From assembly GCF_022170785.1 (NCBI RefSeq), contig NZ_CP081870.1, forward strand, positions 546,001 to 610,000: a stretch of 64,000 nucleotides of DNA, in the 5' to 3' direction. The notes beneath the pieces were generated by a model. That model ran no database searches, was not told the origin of the DNA, and saw only the letters and a program-made list of their open reading frames with translations. The stretch comes from Rossellomorea marisflavi (GTDB taxonomy: Bacteria; Bacillota; Bacilli; Bacillales; Bacillaceae_B). Shown here piece after piece: positions 52,582 to 61,642 of this stretch (positions within the stretch are counted from its first letter, which is position 1; each line of letters starts with the position of its first letter). The position numbers and the translations under genes were made by a program.

Positions 52582-52974
52582 CTAATATCTTTTATAAGTG
52601 AGGTAGCCTAAGAACAGGTAGACCACTCCAACGGATAGCAATAATAGTTCTCCTTTTGTACCTAGTGCACCGAATGTAGCAAAGAACATTGAAACAAAAC
52701 CCATTCCCATCACAACCGAAAAACTAGTATACAAAAATCTCCACATCTTATTCCGTAGACAAAAGGTTCCGATTGACGTCACTACTCCTAGTAGCAAAAT
52801 CAAAAGAAAGATGATCATATAGGACGGAGTATGTTCATCCGGCTTTTGATTACTCCCCCACGATTTGGATAATCCTTCTGCTAATAAAGCCAATACACCG
52901 AAGCCAATGGCTACGAGAATGGTTGCAAATCCTGCCGTTATCCCCACTACTTTGGTGATCCGGTATCCTTTCAT
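52582..52974 (-). CDS. Four-TM membrane protein, unknown
   Basis: 130 residues with four hydrophobic segments (VVGITAGFATILVAIGFGVL, YMIIFLLILLLGVVTSI, FSVVMGMGFVSMFFATFG, LLLLSVGVVYLFLGY). No family recognised. AAGGAGAAA upstream of ATG 52974. Lies in the AT-rich segment. Confidence 0.6.
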   Translation of the reverse strand: MKGYRITKVVGITAGFATILVAIGFGVLALLAEGLSKSWGSNQKPDEHTPSYMIIFLLILLLGVVTSIGTFCLRNKMWRFLYTSFSVVMGMGFVSMFFATFGALGTKGELLLLSVGVVYLFLGYLTYKRY

Positions 52975-53041
52975 TATTTCTCCTTAATGAAGTATGACGT
53001 TAGCATATGAATTGAACTGAGCTAAGGGAGGGATGGACTCG

Positions 53042-53854
53042 TTAGTCAATAATCCCTTTATGTTTCGCGATGTCAATAAGTATTTCTTTTGCTTCTGTTC
53101 CTGTTCCGTTTATGTTCACTGCAAATAGCCAAGTGTCTTTTTCTGTTTTTATAAAACCTACATACCAGCCAAGTTTCATATCTGAAAGTCTCGTTCCTGT
53201 TTTTCCGTGAAGGGTATACGTATCCTGTTCATCTTGTATCATCATTCTCTTTACAGTTTTCTGGGTTTTTTTTGAGAATGGAAGATCTTCCTCTACTAGC
53301 TCTTCCATAAAATCGACTTGCTCAACAGCTGAAATCTTTAACGTACTGTCAAGCCAAAATTCATCAATCCCCCCGGATATATCTCTGTTTCCATACCCTA
53401 TAGCGTTAATATATTCACTCATATTGATCTCCCCTATATCTCTTGCCATGTCCTGATAAAACCAAATAGCAGATTCTCTCATAGCAGAAGCCAATGAGTG
53501 ATCTCGGTTCCAACTCTCGAACTGGCGGGGAATTCCATCCCAGCGTTTCACTTCATACTCATCTCTAATCGCATGGTTTTCCAGACCGATAAGGGAGTGG
53601 GGTATTTTAAAAGTCGATTCAGGGGTTAACCTCTCTTGACTTCTTCTCTTATTATAAATATACTTTTTATCATTTTTTACATTCTTGAGAACTACCGTAC
53701 CTTCCTTTCCATTAAACAACCCACTAACATCTAGATTCTTTGTTTTCTCGATTTCTGCACCATGTGAGGGGACTAAACCTGCAAAAACCATAAAGATTGC
53801 TAAAAAAAAGACGGTTACTACACGGGAGAACTTCTGACGAGTTCCTTTTTTCAT
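53042..53854 (-). CDS. Class D beta-lactamase (Gram-positive, BPU/YbxI-like)
   Basis: 270 residues with a signal peptide or N-terminal anchor (about 11-32, cut perhaps after PSHGA). Active-site motifs in order: S80-T-F-K83, S128-A-I130 in place of SxV, Y154-G-N156, and K218-T-G-T221; FWLDSTLKIS is also typical. Hydrolyses penicillins at the cell surface; spectrum cannot be read from sequence. ATG 53854 with GGAGGA eight bases upstream. Divergent from the MocR-type regulator at 53985, which may or may not control it. Confidence 0.9.
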   Translation of the reverse strand: MKKGTRQKFSRVVTVFFLAIFMVFAGLVPSHGAEIEKTKNLDVSGLFNGKEGTVVLKNVKNDKKYIYNKRRSQERLTPESTFKIPHSLIGLENHAIRDEYEVKRWDGIPRQFESWNRDHSLASAMRESAIWFYQDMARDIGEINMSEYINAIGYGNRDISGGIDEFWLDSTLKISAVEQVDFMEELVEEDLPFSKKTQKTVKRMMIQDEQDTYTLHGKTGTRLSDMKLGWYVGFIKTEKDTWLFAVNINGTGTEAKEILIDIAKHKGIID

Positions 53855-53984
53855 GTTATCTTCCTCCATTCCGATTTTAATTATCTAACTTTTCTGATAA
53901 TTTATAATAAGAGATAAACTTGTTAAGTGGAAGTAGGAGAAAATGCTGTCTGTACCCATACAAAACAGAAGGGGTGAACCGCAT

Positions 53985-55346
53985 ATGGAAAAATTATACG
54001 AAGAAGTGATCAAGGAAATTGAACTCCTTATTAGAGACGGATATATAAAACCAGGGGATAAATTGCCTTCCATACGAACCCTATCGGAACGGTTCCAATG
54101 CAGTATCAATACGATAATTAAAGCTTACAGTGAAATGGAAAAAGCACATAGAATTTATTCTGTTCCTAAAAGCGGTTATTTTCTCGTTGGTGGCCGCCAA
54201 ATAGAAGCTACCACCAATGATGGAATCATTGATTTTTCGTCTGCGGGGCCGGACAAATGGAATATGCCATACCGGGAGTATCAGCATTGTATGAACCAAG
54301 CCATCGAATTGTACAAGGAAGACATGTTTCAATACTCGGAACCGCTTGGTTTATCTGCATTAAGGTTTCAATTATCGAAGCAACTGCAAGAATTACAAGT
54401 GTTTGCGCCGGTAGAAAGAATAGCGGTTGTGTCTGGATCCCAGCAGGCCCTTGATATTTTCGTTTCTCTGCCTTTTCCAAATGATAAGACAGAAATTTGT
54501 ATAGAACAACCAACCCATTTCAGTATGATTGAGTCAATTTTGACAAGGGGAATTAATGCAATAGGAATTGAAGTAACGGCACAAGGGATTGATCTAGACC
54601 TTTTGGAACACATTTTCAGGGAAAGACCCATTAAATTTTTCTACACCGTGTCCAGGTTTCAAAACCCTACAGGATTCAGTTATAGCAATAAAGAAAAGGA
54701 GAAAATCGTTAAACTAGCTCGAAAATACGATGTATACATCATTGAAGACGACTATATGGGGGATTTGGACACTAGGAAAAAAGCGGATCCGATGTTTGCC
54801 TACGATCCATCTGGCAGAGTTCTGTACACCAAGAGTTTTTCGAAAGTGTTATTGCCAGGTTTAAGGCTTGGCGTAGCAGTCCTACCAGAAGCCCTTTTAG
54901 AGCCTTTTACTAAAGCCAAATTTGCTGCAGATGTCCACACACCTGTTATCACTCAAGGAGCATTGGAGGTTTATCTACAAAGTGGAATGTATAAAGCTCA
55001 CATAGAAGGGCTCAGGAAGATCTATAAGAGAAAAGGAAGTATCCTTAATCGGTCTTTCCGAGCCCACCTTCCACTAGGGGTTACCTTTACTGGCGCCAAT
55101 TCAGGATTTTATTCGACCATTCAATTACCATTAAAGTCAAAAGCAGAACATCTGGTAAATGCCCTTAAAAAGAAAAACATATTAGTTCAAAATGCAACTG
55201 GGATGTACCTGCCACGCTATAAAAAAGAAAATGTTATTAGACTGAGTGTCTCCCAGATAGAAGAGAAAAAAATTGAAGAAGGCATTAGAAGAATTGGGGT
55301 GGAGATAGATAAACACATCCGTTCAGCCAAAAAGTTCAGCCGTTAG
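53985..55346 (+). CDS. MocR-type regulator: GntR HTH fused to aminotransferase-like domain
   Basis: 453 residues. GntR-type winged HTH at about 5-70 (KPGDKLPSIRTLSERFQCSINTI), linker, then a fold type I PLP domain with YNP-like motif QNPTGFSYS, DDYMGDL and the PLP-binding Lys in YTKSFSKVLLPGLRLG. Such proteins use PLP or an aldimine as a signal. 130 bp divergent from the beta-lactamase. ATG 53985 with GGGGTGA upstream; codon use is more AT-rich than in the flanking genes. Confidence 0.87.
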   Translation: MEKLYEEVIKEIELLIRDGYIKPGDKLPSIRTLSERFQCSINTIIKAYSEMEKAHRIYSVPKSGYFLVGGRQIEATTNDGIIDFSSAGPDKWNMPYREYQHCMNQAIELYKEDMFQYSEPLGLSALRFQLSKQLQELQVFAPVERIAVVSGSQQALDIFVSLPFPNDKTEICIEQPTHFSMIESILTRGINAIGIEVTAQGIDLDLLEHIFRERPIKFFYTVSRFQNPTGFSYSNKEKEKIVKLARKYDVYIIEDDYMGDLDTRKKADPMFAYDPSGRVLYTKSFSKVLLPGLRLGVAVLPEALLEPFTKAKFAADVHTPVITQGALEVYLQSGMYKAHIEGLRKIYKRKGSILNRSFRAHLPLGVTFTGANSGFYSTIQLPLKSKAEHLVNALKKKNILVQNATGMYLPRYKKENVIRLSVSQIEEKKIEEGIRRIGVEIDKHIRSAKKFSR

Positions 55347-55560
55347 GAACGTGTATGAACAGGGGATTTGTATACAAAACTGTTGCATGATTGTTTCTAA
55401 GACTGTGGTTAGATCTTTTGAGAAGCCACTACTACCCTGGTTTTAAACTATGTTGATAGTTCCCCTCGCTTTTCAGCAAAACCGAAAGCCCAGAAGAATG
55501 GAAAAATCGTGCACTTATAAAATGGTTGCCATATCATTCTGAATTGCCTTATAATAACAT
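55347..55560. other. Intergenic stretch upstream of the ABC-F leader
   Basis: AT-rich, no gene seen. Likely holds the promoter of the leader transcript; TTGCCT ... TATAAT-like sequence lies near 55545-55562. Confidence 0.45.
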
Positions 55561-55595
55561 TATATTTTGAGCTATCAAAAGGAGGTGGAATTGAG

Positions 55596-55709
55596 ATGAA
55601 TCGTTCTGTAGGATTGCGTGGGAAGTATTTGGATTTTATTTACTACTGCCGTGCAATTTTTCATATTGTTGCGTTTAAGGGGACACGTATGCCCTTTTTT
55701 AGCAACTGA
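55596..55709 (+). CDS. 37-residue leader ORF upstream of the ABC-F gene
   Basis: ATG 55596 behind a full GGAGGTGG site; reads MNRSVGLRGKYLDFIYY..., continues through an aromatic/hydrophobic middle and ends PFFSN. Position, strong binding site and the two following terminators fit a regulatory leader peptide of the kind that controls ARE ABC-F and Erm genes by ribosome stalling. It may instead be just a small gene. Confidence 0.55.
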   Translation: MNRSVGLRGKYLDFIYYCRAIFHIVAFKGTRMPFFSN

Positions 55710-55763
55710 ATATGAATACTGAACGGTAAGAGGTCTCAATTCCAATCACTTGATAGAACGGAA

Positions 55764-55793
55764 GAAGGGGGCGTTTTTCGCCTTCTTTTTTTA
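55764..55793 (+). terminator. Attenuator terminator 1 in the ABC-F leader
   Basis: GAAGGGGGCG / CGCCTTCTTT hairpin (with G-T pairs) and T7, 55 bp after the leader ORF stop. Confidence 0.75.
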
Positions 55794-55812
55794 TGCTTGA
55801 TTAAGGGTGAAG

Positions 55813-55843
55813 AAGCCGTGGACTGCTTATGCACGGTTTTTTT
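55813..55843 (+). terminator. Attenuator terminator 2 in the ABC-F leader
   Basis: AAGCCGTG / CACGGTTT with an 11-base loop and T7. A second stop 20 bp after the first, still upstream of the ABC-F start. Confidence 0.65.
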
Positions 55844-55898
55844 GTCGTGGATCATGTGCCTCTTGCCGCATTAACGGATGAATGAAAGGAAGAGGAGA

Positions 55899-57767
55899 AT
55901 GATTATTTGTAGCGCACAACAGATCAGTAAAATGTACGGAGGCCATCCTGTCTTTGAGGGTTTGACCTTTGAAATACCCCATGGGGCGAGAATCGGTCTT
56001 GTGGGTAGGAACGGCACGGGGAAGACGACGCTATTCAAGCTTCTTGCAGGAACCGACACCCCTGATTCGGGGACGATTTCGATGAAAAAGAACGCAAAAA
56101 TCGGCTATCTTGCACAGATACCGGAGTATCCGGAAGGGACATTGGGAATCGACGTCCTGAAGTCAGCGTTCGCCGATCTCGTGTCCATCGGTGAAAAGCT
56201 CAAAGAGTTGGAAGTGAAGATGGGCGACGGACAGGGGGACCTGGACACGATCCTTGAGGAGTATGGGCGATGTCAGGATCTTTTCAGCAATGAAGGGGGG
56301 TATGAGATGGAGGCGTCGATTGCCATGGTCGTGAATGGACTTGGGATCCAGGGGCTTTTGGATAAAGAGTTTTCTTCCTGTAGCGGAGGAGAACAGACGA
56401 AGCTAAGCCTTGGATACATCCTCCTTCAGGAGCCGGACCTTCTTCTGTTGGATGAACCGACGAACCATCTTGATATTGCTGCCGTCGAGTGGCTGGAGCA
56501 GTTTTTGACCGATTATAGCGGCACCGTGATGTGTATCTCCCATGATCGTTACTTCCTGGATCATGTGATCAATAAGGTGTATGACCTTGAAGATGGGGAA
56601 ATAACCATATACCACACCGATTATTCTGGATTTGTGCAAGAGAAGGAAGAACGTCTTATGATCGAGTTCCAGGCCTATCAGGAGCAACAGAAGAAAATCA
56701 AAAAAATGAAAGAAGCCATCAAGCGTTTGAGGGAATGGGCGAATCAGGCGAATCCTCCAAACGAGGGCCTTCACAAGCGGGCTCGCAATATGGAAAGGGC
56801 CCTCGAGAGGATGGAGAAGCTGAAGCGTCCGGTGCTTGATCGCAAGAAGATGGGCTTGGAGTTCGAAGGCGGTGATCGGAGCGGTAAAATCGTCTTCTCC
56901 ATGGTGGGGGCTTCGAAGTCCTTTGATGGACGCACGCTCTTCCATGACGCCCATATGGATCTACGCTTCAAAGACCGCACGGCCATCGTCGGACAGAACG
57001 GGACGGGGAAGTCGACCATCGTCAAGATCCTCATGGGTGAGATGACCGCTGACGACGGGGACGTGAAGATCGGTAGCAATGTGAAAATGGGATATCTTTC
57101 CCAGCAATTTGTCATGGCAGATCCGGAAGCCCGTCTCATCGACGCGTTCCGGGATGAAGTGGCGGTGACGGAAGGAGAAGCGCGTCATATCCTTGCGCGG
57201 TTCATGTTTTATGGACCGAATGTGTTCCGGAAGGTTGGACAGCTGAGCGGTGGGGAAAAGATGAGACTGCGCCTCGCCCAGCTCATGCACCAGGATCTTA
57301 ATCTCCTTGTTCTCGATGAACCGACCAATCATCTCGACATTGATTCCCGGGAGGTCCTGGAGGAAGCCCTTGAAGAGTTCCATGGCACGATCCTTGCTGT
57401 ATCCCATGATCGCTATTTCCTCAATAAGCTATTCCAGAAAACGTATTGGATACACGAAGGACAGCTCTATTTCTTTGAAGGTCCATACAGCTGGGCGAAG
57501 GGAAAGATCCAGGAAAGGATTCCGGTTGAGCGGCCGGTTGAAAAGAAAAAGACGGTGACAAAACCACGTGAAAAGGAAAAAAAGATGGCAACAACAGACA
57601 CCATCGAAGCAGAGCTTGAAGAACTTGAGACGGAAATTGCTTTGATTGAAGGACGTCTCCAGACAGAAGAGGACCTCGGGGTTCTCCAAGAACTTCATGA
57701 AAAACTGGAACGGCTCGAAGAAGAGAGGGAGCTCAAGTACATTCAACTTGAAGAACAGCTATCGTAA
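55899..57767 (+). CDS. ABC-F family ATPase (ribosome-protection-like)
   Basis: 622 residues, two ABC cassettes without TM segments: Walker A GRNGTGKTT and GQNGTGKST, signature SCSGGEQTK and QLSGGEKMR, Walker B LLLLDEPTNHLD and LLVLDEPTNHLD. The linker between cassettes (about 230-330, basic helices, HKRARNMERALERM) would enter the ribosomal E site; the C-terminal tail is a coiled coil rich in Glu/Lys. May displace drugs from the ribosome or be a housekeeping translation factor; the attenuator leader favours the former. ATG 55899 (AGGAGA upstream) is preferred to 55878. Confidence 0.87.
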   Translation: MIICSAQQISKMYGGHPVFEGLTFEIPHGARIGLVGRNGTGKTTLFKLLAGTDTPDSGTISMKKNAKIGYLAQIPEYPEGTLGIDVLKSAFADLVSIGEKLKELEVKMGDGQGDLDTILEEYGRCQDLFSNEGGYEMEASIAMVVNGLGIQGLLDKEFSSCSGGEQTKLSLGYILLQEPDLLLLDEPTNHLDIAAVEWLEQFLTDYSGTVMCISHDRYFLDHVINKVYDLEDGEITIYHTDYSGFVQEKEERLMIEFQAYQEQQKKIKKMKEAIKRLREWANQANPPNEGLHKRARNMERALERMEKLKRPVLDRKKMGLEFEGGDRSGKIVFSMVGASKSFDGRTLFHDAHMDLRFKDRTAIVGQNGTGKSTIVKILMGEMTADDGDVKIGSNVKMGYLSQQFVMADPEARLIDAFRDEVAVTEGEARHILARFMFYGPNVFRKVGQLSGGEKMRLRLAQLMHQDLNLLVLDEPTNHLDIDSREVLEEALEEFHGTILAVSHDRYFLNKLFQKTYWIHEGQLYFFEGPYSWAKGKIQERIPVERPVEKKKTVTKPREKEKKMATTDTIEAELEELETEIALIEGRLQTEEDLGVLQELHEKLERLEEERELKYIQLEEQLS

Positions 57768-57783
57768 AAGGAGGAAGTCTATC

Positions 57784-58731
57784 ATGGAGACAAAAGTGGT
57801 GATTGTAGGTGCCGGATTATCAGGGATCATGGCGGCACGGACTCTTATGGAAAGCGGGGTCACAGACATCCTTCTCGTGGAGAAGAGCAGGAGTGTCGGG
57901 GGACGGCTCGCAACGAGGCGGATCGGAGAAGGGAAAGCAGACCACGGTGCCCAGTTCTTTACGGTACGCTCCCCGGAGCTCCAGAAAGAAGTAGAGTCAT
58001 GGCTCCAGGAAGGATGGGTCCGCCGTTGGTTCGGTGATGCCCATCCCCGCTACACCGGTACGGAAGGCATGAATGCCCTAGCCAAGAATCTTGCAGCAGG
58101 ACTGCCCGTGCGTTTGAATACCAAGATCCTGTCCATCTCGGAACATCCTGATGGATGTGAGTTGCATCTCGAGGGAGGCGGGGTGATCAAATCGGATCAC
58201 GTGCTCATCACCGCACCGGCACCTCAGGCAGCTGAGTTGCTTGGCGTGGAAGCCCCTGTCGTTTTCCATCCCTGCTTCGTCGGGTTGCTGACACTGGAGG
58301 GTCCTTCGCGTCTTTCAGCACCGGGGCATCTGGATGGAGCTCAGCTGCCACACGGCGTAGAACGGATCGTCGATCATATGAAAAAGGGGATTTCCTCTAC
58401 GCCTGTACTCTCTGTATATATGACAGGTGAGTGGAGTGAGAAGCATTTTTTTGAATCGGATGAAAAGGTCCTTGCCACCATCATCGATCTCGTTCGTCCA
58501 TATCTTGGAGGGGGAAGTGAAGGCAATGGCAACCAGTTGAAACGGTGGCGCTACGCCGAAGCGGCTGAAGTCGTCGACCAGCCTTTCCTTGAGGCTGGAA
58601 AAAGGTTGATCATGTGCGGGGATGCGTTTTTGACGAAAGGTGATGAATCCGGTAAAACTCGTTTTGAGAGTGCCTACCTTTCTGGGAAATCTGCTGGTGA
58701 ATTCCTTGTTGATCGGGTGGGGGATTCCTGA
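57784..58731 (+). CDS. FAD-dependent amine oxidase-like oxidoreductase (renalase-type)
   Basis: 315 residues. FAD-binding GAGLSGIMAARTL and the GGR motif (SVGGRLATRR), DHGAQFFTVR, and a C-terminal FAD contact GDAFL. Matches the short renalase-like NAD(P)/FAD family; substrate unknown. Begins 16 bp after the ABC-F stop with AAAGGAGGAA, so probably co-transcribed. A palindrome TGGGGGAT / ATCCCCCA overlaps its stop (58718-58745). Confidence 0.82.
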   Translation: METKVVIVGAGLSGIMAARTLMESGVTDILLVEKSRSVGGRLATRRIGEGKADHGAQFFTVRSPELQKEVESWLQEGWVRRWFGDAHPRYTGTEGMNALAKNLAAGLPVRLNTKILSISEHPDGCELHLEGGGVIKSDHVLITAPAPQAAELLGVEAPVVFHPCFVGLLTLEGPSRLSAPGHLDGAQLPHGVERIVDHMKKGISSTPVLSVYMTGEWSEKHFFESDEKVLATIIDLVRPYLGGGSEGNGNQLKRWRYAEAAEVVDQPFLEAGKRLIMCGDAFLTKGDESGKTRFESAYLSGKSAGEFLVDRVGDS

Positions 58732-58745
58732 ATAGGCATCCCCCA
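58718..58745 (+). terminator. Hairpin at the end of the FAD oxidoreductase gene
   Basis: TGGGGGAT / ATCCCCCA with inner TCCT/AGG pairing; no T-run, so only a partial stop. Confidence 0.5.
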
Positions 58746-58783
58746 TTAACCGCAGACTAGAGAAAAAAGAGGCGGGGATCGGA

Positions 58784-59293
58784 ATGGAATTACTGCTACA
58801 AAGAGCGGAAGAAAAACAAATCGACACCATCATGGACATCTATGAGCGCTGTAGGGAAGAGTTGGAACAACAAGGGCTTCTCCAATGGGGAGATCATTAT
58901 CCGAGCAGGGAGTATTTCCTCCGTGAAATGGAGGCAGGAAGTCTTTATATCCTATTGGCAGACGGAGTCCTTGCGGGATGTGTGACCCTGAATGAATGGC
59001 AGTCTCCTGAATGGGAGGATATTGCCTGGAAGTATGACGATGAATGGGTCGTGCACGCCTATTTTCTTGACCCCGAATACCAGGGACAGGGATTGGGGTC
59101 CGCCTTCTTGAGTGAATGTGAATCCATGGCAGCCTCCAAAGGGTACAAGAGTATAAGGCTTGACGCCTATGGAAGGAATAAAGGGGCAAATGTCCTGTAT
59201 GAGAAGAGCGGGTATGAATATCGAGGTTCCATCCGCTTCACGTCCCGTCCTGAAGGTCACCAGGAATATCACTGTTATGAAAAACGCCTGTGA
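58784..59293 (+). CDS. GNAT N-acetyltransferase
   Basis: 169 residues with the acetyl-CoA motif FLDPEYQGQGLGSAFL, preceded by DEWVVHAYF and followed by RLDAYGRNKGANVLYEKSGYEYRG. Substrate not predictable. ATG 58784 with GGCGGGGATCGG upstream (weak site). Sits between the ABC-F/FAD pair and nos. Confidence 0.83.
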   Translation: MELLLQRAEEKQIDTIMDIYERCREELEQQGLLQWGDHYPSREYFLREMEAGSLYILLADGVLAGCVTLNEWQSPEWEDIAWKYDDEWVVHAYFLDPEYQGQGLGSAFLSECESMAASKGYKSIRLDAYGRNKGANVLYEKSGYEYRGSIRFTSRPEGHQEYHCYEKRL

Positions 59294-59375
59294 TGTAATT
59301 CGTCCCAAAGGAAAAAGTCCTATTGGAATGGTATACTAACAGGTACAGTAAAGAAGCAAGGATGAGATACTATTG

Positions 59376-60443
59376 ATGCCACTCCTGGATGAAGCACAGG
59401 CCTTTTTGATACAGTTTTATCATGAATCGGAGAAAAGCGGATCCGACCTGAAAGAACGGTTGCGTGAAGTGAAGGAAGAAATTGATTCCAAGGGTACCTA
59501 TACCCATACGAATGAGGAGCTGACGTTTGGTGCAAAGCTTGCTTGGCGTAATAGCAACCGGTGCATCGGACGATTGTTCTGGAATTCCCTCCAGGTGTTC
59601 GACCGTCGGGATGCGGCCACGGAAGAAAAGGTAATGGACGCATTAGAAGCTCATTTGGAGTATGCGACGAATGGCGGGAAGATCCGACCGACCATCACGG
59701 TATTCAGACCGTCTGAACAGGACGAAGAAGACATTCGCCTTTGGAATCACCAGCTCGTTCGATATGCGGGGTATGAAGATGGAAAGGGGGATCCCCATTC
59801 CATCGAATTCACCCAAAAGTGCAGGGCACTTGGATGGGAAGGGGAAGGGACGGATTTTGATATCCTTCCACTTGTCGTCCAGATAGGCGACCGGACACCT
59901 GTATGGAAGAGGATTTCACCGGATCTAGCTCTTGAAGTGCCACTCCGTCATCCTGAATTTTCATGGTTCGGGGACCTGGGGCTGAAATGGTACGGGGTTC
60001 CCCTCATATCGGATATGGAGCTCAAAGTCGGAGGGATTTCTTATAAGGCAGCCCCGTTCAATGGATGGTATATGGAAACGGAAATCGGAGCCCGGAATCT
60101 TGCAGACGAGACGCGCTACAATCTTCTGCCCAAAGTGGCAGGCCATATGGGACTGGATACATCCAGAAACATTACGCTGTGGAAAGATAAAGCCCTCATC
60201 GAGCTGAATATCGCCGTCCTGCATTCCTTCAAGGAACAGGGTGTGAACATTGTTGACCATCACACGGCAGCCCAGCAGTTCCGCCTTTTTGAAGAAAATG
60301 AAAAAAAGGCAGACCGGAAAGTTACAGGTGATTGGACATGGCTCATTCCTCCCGTTTCACCGGCCACGACCCATATGTTCCACAAGGAATATGACAACAC
60401 GTGGAAATCCACGAACTACTTTTATCAAAAAAAGCCTTATTAA
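59376..60443 (+). CDS. nos: Bacterial nitric oxide synthase oxygenase
   Basis: 355 residues: oxygenase domain only, as in Bacillus, Staphylococcus and other Gram-positives, which borrow a separate flavodoxin reductase. Heme-thiolate Cys63 in [14 protein letters not shown]; arginine-binding region [16 protein letters not shown] with the conserved Glu; [10 protein letters not shown] for tetrahydrobiopterin/folate contact. Makes NO from arginine, linked to oxidative-stress and antibiotic tolerance. ATG 59376 is taken over the TTG at 59373; AAGGATGAG lies upstream. Confidence 0.94.
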   Translation: MPLLDEAQAFLIQFYHESEKSGSDLKERLREVKEEIDSKGTYTHTNEELTFGAKLAWRNSNRCIGRLFWNSLQVFDRRDAATEEKVMDALEAHLEYATNGGKIRPTITVFRPSEQDEEDIRLWNHQLVRYAGYEDGKGDPHSIEFTQKCRALGWEGEGTDFDILPLVVQIGDRTPVWKRISPDLALEVPLRHPEFSWFGDLGLKWYGVPLISDMELKVGGISYKAAPFNGWYMETEIGARNLADETRYNLLPKVAGHMGLDTSRNITLWKDKALIELNIAVLHSFKEQGVNIVDHHTAAQQFRLFEENEKKADRKVTGDWTWLIPPVSPATTHMFHKEYDNTWKSTNYFYQKKPY

Positions 60444-60447
60444 CAGT

Positions 60448-60478
60448 AAAGCCGCTCACAACACCGTGAGCGGCTTTT
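60448..60478. terminator. Terminator after nos
   Basis: AAAGCCGCTCAC / GTGAGCGGCTTTT, symmetrical, so it may also act on the minus-strand gene at 60482. Confidence 0.85.
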
Positions 60479-60481
60479 GTT

Positions 60482-60709
60482 TCACCTGGAATAAGGGGGA
60501 CGTTTGGATACTTCATAATAGCGATACCAAAATCGGAACTCATCAAACAGGGTCGAACGATCGAAGGAGAAGTTCTCAAAGAAATCCTCCAGTAGCCACA
60601 TCTCGGCGTCATCCAATATGCCTGTCACAAACAGTGGTGTCCTGAAGCGCTTATATAAATCTTCATGGCCGTAATAGTGAAACAAGTCTTCCACCTGTTG
60701 CTCCGTCAA
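60482..60709 (-). CDS. Small conserved-looking protein, unknown
   Basis: About 75 residues, very rich in Phe/Tyr/Trp and acidic residues (QQVEDLFHYYGHEDLYKRF, DDAEMWLLEDFFENFSF). TTG 60709 has AAAGGA about ten bases upstream; GTG 60718 in the same frame is too close. No domain recognised. It converges on nos. Confidence 0.5.
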   Translation of the reverse strand: MTEQQVEDLFHYYGHEDLYKRFRTPLFVTGILDDAEMWLLEDFFENFSFDRSTLFDEFRFWYRYYEVSKRPPYSR

Positions 60710-60883
60710 TCCGATCACATCCTTTTGGATAGTTTCTCATGTATAGACGGCATTTATGCTGTGAAAGTGAAAATGGGCTATGGTACAAGCACAGGTTGTA
60801 CCACTTGCATAGAATACATTATGTGAAGCCACTCCTTTCATCTTCACACTGGGGGACACCGCCGTCCCCCTCATTACATAAAG

Positions 60884-60917
60884 AAGAAGAGCCCAGCCAG
60901 CGCTGAGCTCTTCTTTT
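60884..60917 (-). terminator. Terminator of the sigma/anti-sigma operon
   Basis: GAAGAAGAGC / GCTCTTCTTT-type stem just beyond the minus-strand anti-sigma stop. Confidence 0.7.
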
Positions 60918-60922
60918 GATTG

Positions 60923-61642
60923 TTAAATATCTGCTGCGAGGACGATTTCTCCTTGTGGCAGCTCACTGTTGGCGTCAGGTTCAAGAGACACGGCCACTTG
61001 ATCCCAATCTTTTTCCGTGAATTCTTCATTAAATTTGAAGATGACCGATCCTTTCCCATCACCGCTGGTGACGAAAGTTCCTGCACGCTCGGGCTTTTCA
61101 TCCTTGATGAGCCAAACCTGGTACACTTCCTTGTCAGAGAGTTTTGCAAGATCCGATGCCTGGACAACCATGCTGGTTTGCTTTCCTTGCTTGATGATGC
61201 TCGCTGTTCCCGTACCTTTCCCGCTGACCGGGGCAAGCTCTGCGTACTCGACCACCTCATCGATTGTGGCTTCCTCCACCACACGTTTTTGATCTTCAAG
61301 CTGTGTGAAGAGGTAGGCGTTGCCGATGATGGACAGGGCCAGTGCAGCAGCTATGGATGGGAAGATCCATGGCCGTCTGCGCTTCTGACGTGGAGCGGCA
61401 GCCGGTTCTTGTTTTTCCTCAGATTCATTCAATATACGGGCAAATACTCTGTCCTCAAGGTCGGTTGGTGGTTCGACCGGCTCAGATGAGTAGGGCAGAT
61501 AGCCGGATATCTGTTCAAGTTCTTTCAAGAATTCCTGGCATTCTGAGCAGGAGGCAAGATGCTTCTCGAACGCCGCTTTTTCAAGTTCAGATAAATGACC
61601 GTTGTAGTAATCCAGTATGTGATCGCATTGATGTTGAGTCAT
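60923..61642 (-). CDS. Anti-sigma factor (zinc-finger, RskA-type C-terminus)
   Basis: 239 residues. ZAS zinc-binding motif H28-x3-C32-x2-C35 in the N-terminal cytosolic part, one TM segment (about 89-111, WIFPSIAAALALSIIG), and an extracytoplasmic RskA-like domain (MVVQASDLAKLSDKEVYQVWLI). Holds the ECF sigma factor inactive until a signal triggers release. Its start overlaps the sigma stop (ATGA). ATG 61642 with AAAGGAGG upstream. Confidence 0.88.
   Translation of the reverse strand: MTQHQCDHILDYYNGHLSELEKAAFEKHLASCSECQEFLKELEQISGYLPYSSEPVEPPTDLEDRVFARILNESEEKQEPAAAPRQKRRRPWIFPSIAAALALSIIGNAYLFTQLEDQKRVVEEATIDEVVEYAELAPVSGKGTGTASIIKQGKQTSMVVQASDLAKLSDKEVYQVWLIKDEKPERAGTFVTSGDGKGSVIFKFNEEFTEKDWDQVAVSLEPDANSELPQGEIVLAADI

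Noticed and set aside
60764..60817. 17-codon + strand ORF with a CTTC motif (MGYGTSTGCTTCIEYIM)
   Set aside because: Too short, weak binding site, no partner genes such as peptide-modifying enzymes nearby.
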